From NCBI GenBank assembly GCA_902497095.1, contig CABVDD010000049.1:1-13683 (forward strand): DNA of 13,683 bases, written 5' to 3'. The notes under the pieces are model-generated. The model did no database searches. It had not been told where the DNA came from and saw only the letters and a list, made by a program, of their open reading frames with translations. Origin of the DNA: an uncultured Faecalicoccus sp. (lineage in GTDB: Bacteria; Bacillota_I; Bacilli_A; Erysipelotrichales; Erysipelotrichaceae). Below are positions 6,784-12,933 of the stretch, one piece after another. Within the stretch, counting starts at the first letter, position 1. Each line of letters begins with the position of its first letter. The translations under genes and the position numbers were made by a program.

Positions 6784-8481
6784 TTACTGACTGTTGATTT
6801 CCAATATTACAGGTAAAACCATCGGTCTTTTAGCTGTTTGTTTATACAAATATTTTGAGATCTTGTCACGAATCTCATTTCGTGTTGTCAAATTATCATA
6901 AGTTTTGTTGGCAACCGCTTCTTCGATCGTTTCTTCTAAAATTCTACCGACATCCGTTGTGATATATTCTGCATCTTTGACATAGATCAAACCACGAGTC
7001 TGAATATCAGGTCCATTAATGATCTTCTTTGTTTTGGCATCCAATCCTATCGCAAGGATCATCACACCATCAGTAGAAAGAATTTCACGATCTTTTAAAA
7101 CCACACCAGCCATATCCCAGTTTTCTTTACCGTCAATCATTACATCATGTAATTCAAGTTCCATAGAACAAGAGCGTAATTTTTGATTTTCAAAAGTTGC
7201 GACTTGACCATTATCCAACAATATGATCTGACTTGGTTTATATCCCATTTCAAGTGCGATCTCAGAATTCATATATAAATGACGATATTCTCCCTTTACC
7301 GGAATATAATACTTCGATTTCATTAAGAAGATCATCATCTTTAAATCTTCTTTAGAAGGATGCATGCTTAAAACATTTCGATCCAACACAAGTATCGTTC
7401 CCTCTTCCTTATAGATGTCGTTTTCCATAGATTTAAAAACCTTTTCGACACCAGGAATAACAGGTGAAGCAATCACAATAACGTCATTTTGTGTAAATAC
7501 GATATCGTCCACTTCATTATTGGCAATATTAGACATTGTTTTAAACAAGGACTTTCCTTGTCCGCTAATAATTAAGACTACATTATCCGGAGCTTCTTTA
7601 ATCAAAGAAGGATCTAATATCAGATTTTTTGGAATAGAGACATTAAAATCTTCTAAATTCGCAACTAATTCTCTTAGTTCCTTTGAATAAAATATCATAG
7701 GACGATTATACTGAATACAACATTCAATAATTTCCTGAATACGATAAACACTTTGCGTATATACACTTACAAAGACTCGATTATGATCTGTCTGTTCCAA
7801 AACCTGAGAGAATTTTTCAGTAATTCTATGATTAGGTGCTGTATGGCCTGAACGCTCTGCTCCCTTGCTTTCCTGCAACAATACAAGGACACCTTCATTT
7901 CCTAACTTGGAGCATGTTGTAAAATCGCCACGATAACTATCGTGTAAATCATCATAGTCTTCAATGAACTCACCTGAATAAACAATGTATCCCTGGCTTG
8001 TTGAAATAGCCAAGCCAAAAGTTCCTGGATAGGCATGAGTTACAGGGAAAAAGACAACTTTGTGTGATCCTATCTTACGTTGATCATGACGTTTGATCGT
8101 ATAAATTTTACTTCCAGTAATACGTTCTTTTTTAAATACTTTATGAAGCACTTTAGATGCTAATGGTGATGTATAAATATTAGTTTTTATATTTTTCATC
8201 AAAAAAGGTAAAGCCCCCATAACATCGTCATGTCCATGAGTAATAAAAATTCCCGCAATACGATCTTGGTTTTCTATCAGATACGTAAAATCTTGTACAA
8301 TGAATTCAATACCTAACGATTCTTTTTCTTCTGGAAATTTAATTCCTGCTTCAATGATATAAATATCCTGATCGACTTCAACGACCATCATATTTTTACC
8401 ATCTTCATCCAATCCTCCTAAACAAAAGATACGGATTCTTTCATTCATAGAGCTGATTTCCTTATTATTTTTACTTTTCAT
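6784..8481 (-). CDS. rnjB: RNase J2-like metallo-beta-lactamase/beta-CASP protein, degenerate metal site
   Basis: This is a 565-residue RNase J family protein with the metallo-beta-lactamase fold, beta-CASP insert and C-terminal domain. RNase J enzymes degrade and mature RNA as 5' exonucleases and endonucleases. The metal motif HGHxDH reads HGHDDV (82-87), so His is Val87. The usual GDF Asp is Glu171 in SGEF, and the usual PVHGEYR is PVKGEYR with Lys396. His82, His84, Asp86 and His149 remain. B. subtilis RNase J2, as I recall it, also departs from consensus at the equivalents of position 87 and 396. With the spoIIIE neighbour this favours an RnjB-type subunit, perhaps weakly active and working with an RNase J1 encoded elsewhere. 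Start ATG 8481 has GAGGG at a good distance; Met12 has none. Confidence 0.92.
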   Translation of the reverse strand: MKSKNNKEISSMNERIRIFCLGGLDEDGKNMMVVEVDQDIYIIEAGIKFPEEKESLGIEFIVQDFTYLIENQDRIAGIFITHGHDDVMGALPFLMKNIKTNIYTSPLASKVLHKVFKKERITGSKIYTIKRHDQRKIGSHKVVFFPVTHAYPGTFGLAISTSQGYIVYSGEFIEDYDDLHDSYRGDFTTCSKLGNEGVLVLLQESKGAERSGHTAPNHRITEKFSQVLEQTDHNRVFVSVYTQSVYRIQEIIECCIQYNRPMIFYSKELRELVANLEDFNVSIPKNLILDPSLIKEAPDNVVLIISGQGKSLFKTMSNIANNEVDDIVFTQNDVIVIASPVIPGVEKVFKSMENDIYKEEGTILVLDRNVLSMHPSKEDLKMMIFLMKSKYYIPVKGEYRHLYMNSEIALEMGYKPSQIILLDNGQVATFENQKLRSCSMELELHDVMIDGKENWDMAGVVLKDREILSTDGVMILAIGLDAKTKKIINGPDIQTRGLIYVKDAEYITTDVGRILEETIEEAVANKTYDNLTTRNEIRDKISKYLYKQTAKRPMVLPVILEINSQ

Positions 8482-8516
8482 AAGCCCTCATTTCTAAAAA
8501 CATTTCTTTTTTTCTT

Positions 8517-8525
8517 ATTATATCA
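8517..8525 (-). promoter_or_regulatory. Extended -10 promoter for rnjB built on the miaB stop codon
   Basis: On the minus strand TGA-TATAAT fits the extended -10 form TGnTATAAT exactly. The TGA is the stop codon of miaB. No good -35 is seen at 17 bp, as is usual for extended -10 promoters. It would start RNA about 25-30 nt before the rnjB ATG, allowing rnjB-ftsK-rid to be expressed apart from miaB. Confidence 0.45.
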
Positions 8526-9956
8526 TATTGCTTCTCCATCTAAAGAGAATGTTTTTCCCGTTTTGATACGTACCTTAACAAATTGACCAGGTTCAATATC
8601 TTTACCTGTAAAATTTACTAGCTTATTTGTATCTGTATAGCCAGAATAAACGTGATCATCTTTTTTACTTGTACCATCAACCAAAACTTCTACAATTCTT
8701 CCTTCATAGGCTTTATTTTTTTCCAAAGCATAAGCGTTCCATACCTTATTTAAACGAGCCAACCGTTTAGACTTTGTCTCCATATCAATTGAATCTTTCA
8801 TACGTGCTGCCGGCGTACCAGGACGAGCTGAAAATATAAAGGTAAAGGCATTGTCAAATTTACATTCCTCCATGACCTTGATCGTATTTTCAAACTGTTC
8901 ATCCGTTTCATTTGGGAAACCTACAATGATGTCTGTACTGACCGAAACATTTGGAATTCGCTCTTTAATTTTATAGAACAATTCCATATATGATTCTTTT
9001 GTGTAACGACGTCCCATCATACGTAAGATATCAGAATCGCCAGACTGTAAAGGCAAATGCACAAAAGGCATTACATTATCATATTTAGCAATTACATCAA
9101 TCATATCATCTGAAAAATCCCATGGATGACTAGTGGTAAATCGAATGCGTGGGATACCAATCTTAGCACATTCTTCCAACAACGTTGCAAAATTAATATT
9201 AGGATCGATATCTTTTCCATAAGCATTAACATTTTGTCCCAGCAACGTAATTTCTTTATACCCTTGTTCTTTTAATTCTTTAACTTCTTTTAAAATCTGT
9301 TCCATAGTACGTGAACGCTGTTTACCACGAGTATAAGGGACAATGCAATAAGTACAGAATTTATCACAACCATACATGATATTGACCCATGCTTTAAACT
9401 TTCCAAATCGATGAACAGGAAGGTTCTCATACACTTCCCCTTCTTTGGAATAGATCTCAACCACACGTTTTCCTTCATGGATCACACTATATAACATTTC
9501 TGGTAAATTCTGAATATTATGTGTACCAAAAATCAAACGAACCTGCGGATATTTAGACAACAAGTTTTCGACAAAACCTTCTTCTTGTGACATACATCCA
9601 CAAACCCCAATGACAAGATCCTTATTCTCATAATAAAAACGTTTAAAATTACCAATTTCACCTAATACTTTGTCCGTAGCATTTTGACGAATTGCACAAG
9701 TATTGATCAAAATAACATCGACATGATCTGGTTCCATAGAACGTTCAAATCCTAAAGCATCCAAGATACCCGCTAAAGTTTCACTATCTCTTTCATTGGC
9801 CTGACAACCATATGTTGAAATATAATATTTCTTATTTCTTCCAATCCATTTTGCTTCCTCAGGTATGATAAAAGAATCGATACGAGGGGTTGGCATTTGT
9901 GTTCGTTTACGAGCTGCTTCCAAATTTGGAAGCGTCCACTCTGGTCTTATTTTCAT
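8523..9956 (-). CDS. miaB: tRNA-2-methylthio-N6-isopentenyladenosine37 synthase MiaB
   Basis: This 477-residue radical-SAM methylthiotransferase adds the 2-methylthio group to i6A37 of tRNAs reading UNN codons. The N-terminal UPF0004 domain has Cys51 (YGCQAN), Cys87 (NTCAIR) and Cys121 (GCM) for the auxiliary 4Fe-4S cluster. The radical-SAM CxxxCxxC is Cys197, 201, 204 (CDKFCTYC). A TRAM RNA-binding domain ends the protein (about 410-477). The NTCAIRQNA signature and overall layout favour MiaB over MtaB or RimO. I start at ATG 9956, with GGAGG 7 nt upstream; the longer frame to 9986 would begin inside the ferredoxin terminator. That terminator leaves no obvious place for a miaB promoter, so read-through from the ferredoxin unit is possible. 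A ferredoxin next door could serve as electron donor, but that is inference. Confidence 0.96.
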   Translation of the reverse strand: MKIRPEWTLPNLEAARKRTQMPTPRIDSFIIPEEAKWIGRNKKYYISTYGCQANERDSETLAGILDALGFERSMEPDHVDVILINTCAIRQNATDKVLGEIGNFKRFYYENKDLVIGVCGCMSQEEGFVENLLSKYPQVRLIFGTHNIQNLPEMLYSVIHEGKRVVEIYSKEGEVYENLPVHRFGKFKAWVNIMYGCDKFCTYCIVPYTRGKQRSRTMEQILKEVKELKEQGYKEITLLGQNVNAYGKDIDPNINFATLLEECAKIGIPRIRFTTSHPWDFSDDMIDVIAKYDNVMPFVHLPLQSGDSDILRMMGRRYTKESYMELFYKIKERIPNVSVSTDIIVGFPNETDEQFENTIKVMEECKFDNAFTFIFSARPGTPAARMKDSIDMETKSKRLARLNKVWNAYALEKNKAYEGRIVEVLVDGTSKKDDHVYSGYTDTNKLVNFTGKDIEPGQFVKVRIKTGKTFSLDGEAI

Positions 9957-9971
9957 GTATTTTCCTCCATT

Positions 9972-9998
9972 AAAAAAGCCAAGCACTTTGGCTTGGCT
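9972..9998 (-). terminator. Intrinsic terminator of the ferredoxin gene
   Basis: On the minus strand an 8-bp perfect stem AGCCAAGC/GCTTGGCT (9998-9991 with 9984-9977) with a 6-nt loop is followed by a U-tract read from A9972-9977. It stands 18 bp after the ferredoxin stop. The miaB ribosome binding site (TGGAGG) begins only a few bases past the U-tract. Confidence 0.85.
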
Positions 9999-10016
9999 AG
10001 TCTTCTCTACAGATAA

Positions 10017-10190
10017 TTACTGAGAAATTGCTCCAACTGGGCAAGTTCCTACACAAGAACCACAGTCGATGCAAGTAGCTTCATCACAAGTAGATTTACC
10101 TTCATCGTCCATAGAAAGTGCCCCAACTGGACATCCACCAACACATGCAGCACATCCGATGCAAGCGTCTTTATCAATAGTAACAGCCAT
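10017..10190 (-). CDS. 2[4Fe-4S] clostridial-type ferredoxin, 57 residues
   Basis: This small acidic electron carrier has two classical cluster motifs: Cys10-x2-Cys13-x2-Cys16-x3-Cys20-Pro and Cys40-x2-Cys43-x2-Cys46-x3-Cys50-Pro. Each is followed by VGA, showing the internal duplication of the fold. One extra Cys35 sits in the linker. Length and motif spacing are typical of bacterial-type ferredoxins. The ATG at 10190 has AAGGAGG about 10 nt upstream. It has its own promoter (10224-10252) and terminator (9972-9998), so it is a single-gene unit between rny and miaB. Likely uses are general low-potential electron transfer in an anaerobe and perhaps reduction of the MiaB clusters; the partner is not shown by the sequence. 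Confidence 0.95.
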   Translation of the reverse strand: MAVTIDKDACIGCAACVGGCPVGALSMDDEGKSTCDEATCIDCGSCVGTCPVGAISQ

Positions 10191-10223
10191 TTTTAATGTT
10201 CCTCCTTATTTAACTTCATGTAT

Positions 10224-10252
10224 AGTATAGACGTTAAATTTAGGGGATTCAA
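10224..10252 (-). promoter_or_regulatory. Sigma-A promoter of the ferredoxin gene
   Basis: On the minus strand: TTGAAT (10252-10247), a 17-bp spacer, TATACT (10229-10224). Four of six -35 and five of six -10 bases match consensus. The start point falls near 10217, giving a short leader with AAGGAGG. Confidence 0.75.
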
Positions 10253-10260
10253 GCCAAAGT

Positions 10261-10278
10261 AGTAAGTAGTCACTTACT
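10261..10278. repeat. Inverted repeat just upstream of the ferredoxin promoter
   Basis: AGTAAGT at 10261-10267 and ACTTACT at 10272-10278 are exact inverted copies separated by 4 bp. They lie about 8 bp upstream of the -35 on the minus strand, where an activator or repressor could bind. There is no match to a regulator I know. Confidence 0.4.
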
Positions 10279-10291
10279 GATAATTAAAGCT

Positions 10292-10317
10292 ATGACGGAC
10301 GCTGCAACGTCCGTCAT
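10292..10317 (-). terminator. Terminator hairpin after rny
   Basis: A perfect 10-bp GC-rich stem (10292-10301 with 10308-10317, ATGACGGACG and its complement) has a 6-nt loop, starting 9 bp after the rny stop. The U-tract on the minus strand is weak (AGCTTTAATTAT), so termination may be partial. No plus-strand gene ends here. Confidence 0.65.
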
Positions 10318-10325
10318 TTCTTGTT

Positions 10326-11879
10326 TTATTTTGCCAATTCTTGAGCACGAATCTCACGAATAACATTGACCTTGATTTGTCCCGGATATGTCAATTCAGA
10401 TTCGATCTGATCACGTATCTCACGAGCCAACTTAACACAAGTCAAATCATCCACTGATTCTGGATTTACCATAACACGAATTTCTCGTCCGGCTTGAATT
10501 GCATAGGCGTTTTGAACACCTTCATACGAAGTAGCAATCTTTTCCAAATTTTCCAGACGATCGATATAAGCCTGTGCACTTTCTTTTCTTGCACCAGGGC
10601 GAGCCGCACTGATTGTATCAGCGGCAATAACCAAATGACTTGTCAAGAACTTAGGTTCTACATCTCCATGGTGTGAGAGAATCGCATTTAACACTATTTC
10701 CTTCTCTCCATGTTTTTTACAGAATTTATAACCCAGTTCAACGTGTGATCCATCTTGTTGTTCAATATTTAAAGCTTTTCCAATATCGTGTAACAAACCA
10801 GCACGTTTTGCCATTTGTTGGTTTAAGCCTAACTCAGCTGCCATGGCTCCTGCTAAGTATGCAACTTCAATGGAATGCTGCAATGCATTTTGTCCATATG
10901 AATAACGATATTTCATCGTACCGATCAACTTGACGATCTCACGATCAATCTTACCAATACCCAATTTGAAAATAGCATCTTCTCCTGCATTCATGATCTC
11001 CTGATCGATTTCCTGTTGATATTTTTTAACCACTTCTTCAATACGACCAGGTTGAATACGTCCATCACGAATCAAATGTTCTAATGCCAAACGTGCTACT
11101 TCACGACGAACCGGATTAAAACAAGTAATTGTAATCAAATCCGGTGTATCATCAATATTTAATTCCACACCCGTTGCCTGTTCAAAAGCACGAATGTTTC
11201 GTCCTTCACGACCAATGATACGTCCTTTCATTTCTTCACCAGGTATACTGACAACACTAACTGTACGTTCTTGTGTTTCTTGCTGAGACATACGCTCAAT
11301 AGCTAAGGCAATGATATTTTGTGCTTTTTGTTGAGCCGTTGCCTTTGCTTCTTCTTCCTTATCTTTGATGTAAGCAATTGTTTCATGCTCCATCTTCTTT
11401 TCCACAACCGAGAACAACTCTTTACGAGCATCTTGTTGTGACATCTTTGCTACACCTTCTAATACCACAATTTGGTTATCGATTTGTTCCTGCAGCTTTT
11501 TCTCTTTACTCTCTAAGGATGATAGTTTATCAGTCACTTTCTGCATTTTTTCGGTAATCTGACGCTCTTTTTGATTCAAAGCTTCATCACGAAAATTCAA
11601 GTTATCTTCTCTACGCAATAACTTGTTTTCCAAATTTTGAACTTCTTGTCTTCTCTCTTTGATGTCTTTTTCTGCTTCGATCTTTAAATCGTGAGCTTGT
11701 GTTTTACCATCCAAGACTGCTTGCTTCAGTTTTGCTTGCGCTTCTGATTCAGCATCTTTTAAAATTCGTTCTGCTTCTTGCTGATTTTTATTAAACCCTG
11801 CTTTGTTGTAGACGATCATTCCACCGCCGCCAACGCACAGACCTATGATCCCTGAGATAAGAGCTGTAATTGGATCCAT
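10326..11879 (-). CDS. rny: Ribonuclease Y
   Basis: This 517-residue membrane-anchored endoribonuclease starts bulk mRNA decay in Bacillota. In order it has an N-terminal transmembrane helix (about 3-25), a long charged coiled coil (about 30-195), a KH RNA-binding domain with GRIIGREGRN (219-228), and an HD hydrolase domain with LQHSIEVA (His335) and LLHDIGKA (His364-Asp365). The C-terminal RNase Y domain closes the protein. Length and all parts are complete. Two ATGs lie 6 bp apart. GGAGG is one base before the first (11885) and 7 nt before the second (11879), so I start at the second. It has its own promoter and terminator. Near rnjB it places two RNA-decay enzymes in one neighbourhood. Confidence 0.97.
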   Translation of the reverse strand: MDPITALISGIIGLCVGGGGMIVYNKAGFNKNQQEAERILKDAESEAQAKLKQAVLDGKTQAHDLKIEAEKDIKERRQEVQNLENKLLRREDNLNFRDEALNQKERQITEKMQKVTDKLSSLESKEKKLQEQIDNQIVVLEGVAKMSQQDARKELFSVVEKKMEHETIAYIKDKEEEAKATAQQKAQNIIALAIERMSQQETQERTVSVVSIPGEEMKGRIIGREGRNIRAFEQATGVELNIDDTPDLITITCFNPVRREVARLALEHLIRDGRIQPGRIEEVVKKYQQEIDQEIMNAGEDAIFKLGIGKIDREIVKLIGTMKYRYSYGQNALQHSIEVAYLAGAMAAELGLNQQMAKRAGLLHDIGKALNIEQQDGSHVELGYKFCKKHGEKEIVLNAILSHHGDVEPKFLTSHLVIAADTISAARPGARKESAQAYIDRLENLEKIATSYEGVQNAYAIQAGREIRVMVNPESVDDLTCVKLAREIRDQIESELTYPGQIKVNVIREIRAQELAK

Positions 11880-11928
11880 ACTCATACCTCCTAATCTTAG
11901 TTAAGTTTTTTAACGAAAAACCATATCT

Positions 11929-11957
11929 ATTATACATAAAAAACATACTAAAGTCTA
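11929..11957 (-). promoter_or_regulatory. Sigma-A promoter of rny
   Basis: On the minus strand: TAGACT (11957-11952), a 17-bp spacer and a perfect TATAAT (11934-11929). An AT-rich stretch with the palindrome ATAAATATTTAT lies just upstream and may act as an UP element. The leader is about 40 nt. Confidence 0.65.
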
Positions 11958-12021
11958 ATGATAAATATTTATGACCTCTCTTGAAACCGTGAAGCAAAAT
12001 ATATAATTTCTATTAAAATTT

Positions 12022-12267
12022 TTATCGATTCATATTAAAAAATACAAAATAAGCTACAAAAAATTGAAGAAGTGCCACGATAAACCAAACAGAGAGTTTT
12101 GTATCTTTTTGTTTGGTTTCACGCAATCCATAAATAACACTATTGATTCCGATTAGGATCCATCCTAAACTTGTATATGCAGCTGGAACTATGTTTGCTA
12201 ACCACAAAACAAAAAGAAGCAAACACATAATAATTAGAAAGTAGTTTGTAAAATTATTCTGTTTCAT
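12022..12267 (-). CDS. Small membrane protein of unknown function, 81 residues
   Basis: Three hydrophobic segments are visible: about 9-30 (LIIMCLLLFVLWLANIVP), 33-48, and 58-77 (SVWFIVALLQFFVAYFVFF). A short charged loop RETKQKDTK separates the last two. I recognise no family. The start is ATG 12267 because AAAGGA lies about 8 nt upstream; the longer frame to 12336 would begin within the promoter region and has no ribosome binding site. It is a single gene between the rny promoter and the candidate attachment site. No clear terminator follows it, so transcription might run into rny. Confidence 0.7.
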   Translation of the reverse strand: MKQNNFTNYFLIIMCLLLFVLWLANIVPAAYTSLGWILIGINSVIYGLRETKQKDTKLSVWFIVALLQFFVAYFVFFNMNR

Positions 12268-12318
12268 AATATATCCTTTCACTTGAGAAAAAATTAAACA
12301 ACATCTAATCATAACTAT

Positions 12319-12346
12319 TTTATAATGTTCTATCATATTTATACAA
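12319..12346 (-). promoter_or_regulatory. Possible promoter of the 81-residue membrane protein gene
   Basis: On the minus strand: TTGTAT (12346-12341), a 16-bp spacer, TATAAA (12324-12319). The surrounding DNA is so AT-rich that chance matches are common. The stretch 12347-12427 beyond it holds no gene or repeat that I can see. Confidence 0.4.
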
Positions 12347-12427
12347 ACATAATTTCTAATGAAATAAATATATATTGTAGAAATAATATATTTGCTGTTT
12401 TAGAACTTATTACAATCTTTAAAACAT

Positions 12428-12452
12428 AAAAAAAGTGCTCTTAAAAGCACTT
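12428..12452 (-). terminator. Intrinsic terminator, probably once that of the tmRNA or tRNA target gene
   Basis: On the minus strand a 7-bp perfect stem AAGTGCT/AGCACTT (12452-12446 with 12439-12433) with a 6-nt loop runs into a U-tract given by A12428-12434. It lies 14 bp after the CCA end of the tRNA-like fragment, the place expected for the terminator of an intact stable-RNA gene. Now it can serve transcripts from the 88-residue gene. Confidence 0.8.
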
Positions 12453-12466
12453 ATATAATCTGATTA

Positions 12467-12486
12467 TGGTGGAGCGTAGGGGGCTT
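12467..12486 (-). other. tRNA-Ala/tmRNA 3'-end fragment, candidate attachment site
   Basis: On the minus strand the bases read AAGC (T-loop end), CCCCT (T-stem 3' strand), ACGCTCC (7-nt acceptor strand), A (discriminator) and CCA. The U at acceptor position 70 with A73 is the G3-U70 signature of tRNA-Ala and tmRNA. Upstream of this the tRNA pattern stops: no complete TTCRA T-loop, no T-stem 5' strand, no 5' acceptor strand. A bare 3' end followed by a terminator is what site-specific integration into such a gene leaves at the far junction. Confidence 0.6.
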
Positions 12487-12498
12487 AAATTTTGGTGG

Positions 12499-12552
12499 GT
12501 ATATCCTTTACATAAAGGGTGTATATGGGCAGTTTGGGTACATTTGAGTACC
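12499..12552. repeat. Two inverted repeats beside the candidate attachment site
   Basis: The first pairs 12499-12509 with 12514-12524 (11 bp including G-T wobbles, 4-nt loop). The second pairs GGTAC 12537-12541 with GTACC 12548-12552 exactly. Neither is followed by a T-run on the minus strand, so they do not look like terminators of the 88-residue gene. They may be recombinase or accessory-protein sites. Confidence 0.45.
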
Positions 12553-12555
12553 AAA

Positions 12556-12583
12556 ACAGTATATAAACAGTATATAAAAACAG
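12556..12583. repeat. Tandem 11-bp direct repeat near the attachment site
   Basis: ACAGTATATAA occurs at 12556-12566 and again at 12567-12577, followed by a partial third copy (ACAG, 12580-12583). The 11-bp period puts both copies on the same face of the helix. Direct repeats about 70-100 bp from a crossover core are typical places for arm-binding of tyrosine integrases; that role here is inferred. Confidence 0.5.
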
Positions 12584-12598
12584 TTGCTAAATCGGCTC

Positions 12599-12865
12599 TC
12601 AAACTCTAATCATGATATTTTCATCTAAATTGCTATAAGTTTCTAAAGGAATTATGTTCCCTTCATAATTCATGCAAAGAAGAACTTCTACAATATTATT
12701 TTTGTAGTTTTCTATTTCTTGATCATACGCTTTAATAGCTTCTTTTAAATCGTCCGTCTGCATAACTATTGGATCAATATCTTCTTCCCAATATTCTCTT
12801 TGTCCTTCGATTGGACTATCGTGTAATGTGTAGGTCATTCGATCTACAAAGTATTTCTTTTTCAT
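12599..12865 (-). CDS. Acidic 88-residue protein of unknown function, within the putative element
   Basis: This is a soluble, acidic protein with no membrane segment and no motif I can name. Mid-protein residues (about 38-57, DDLKEAIKAYDQEIENYKNN) look like a helix, and the rest may form strands. The start at 12865 is supported by GGTAGGA about 7 nt upstream and by an extended -10 promoter 25 bp away. It lies directly downstream of the large non-coding RNA, whose terminator separates the two units. Small orphan proteins of this kind are common in prophages and other elements. No function is proposed. Confidence 0.7.
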   Translation of the reverse strand: MKKKYFVDRMTYTLHDSPIEGQREYWEEDIDPIVMQTDDLKEAIKAYDQEIENYKNNIVEVLLCMNYEGNIIPLETYSNLDENIMIRV

Positions 12866-12889
12866 TATTTATCCTACCTTTCAAATAGG

Positions 12890-12898
12890 ATTATAGCA
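12890..12898 (-). promoter_or_regulatory. Extended -10 promoter of the 88-residue gene
   Basis: On the minus strand TGC-TATAAT matches TGnTATAAT exactly, 13 bp after the U-tract of the ncRNA terminator. The -35 region falls inside that terminator's T-run and is poor. Confidence 0.6.
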
Positions 12899-12910
12899 CT
12901 TATACAAAAT

Positions 12911-12933
12911 AAAAAAACCGCTTTTTAGCGGCT
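12911..12933 (-). terminator. Intrinsic terminator of the large non-coding RNA
   Basis: On the minus strand the stem CCGCT/AGCGG (12931-12927 with 12922-12918), extendable by a G-T and an A-T pair, has an AAAA loop and seven U's (A12911-12917). Confidence 0.85.

Noticed and set aside
9957..9986. Longer miaB start adding ten residues
   Set aside because: It would begin inside the ferredoxin terminator and has no ribosome binding site, while ATG 9956 has GGAGG at 7 nt.
11791..11997. A 68-residue frame overlapping the rny start
   Set aside because: Most of it lies in another frame of rny and its leader, it has no ribosome binding site, and its sequence shows no domain.
12467..12540. A complete tRNA gene on the minus strand
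   Set aside because: Only the T-arm 3' half, acceptor strand and CCA fit. No 5' acceptor strand, D-arm or anticodon arm can be placed upstream.
12556..12583. A CRISPR array
   Set aside because: The repeat unit is only 11 bp, in direct tandem, with no spacers and no cas genes in the window.
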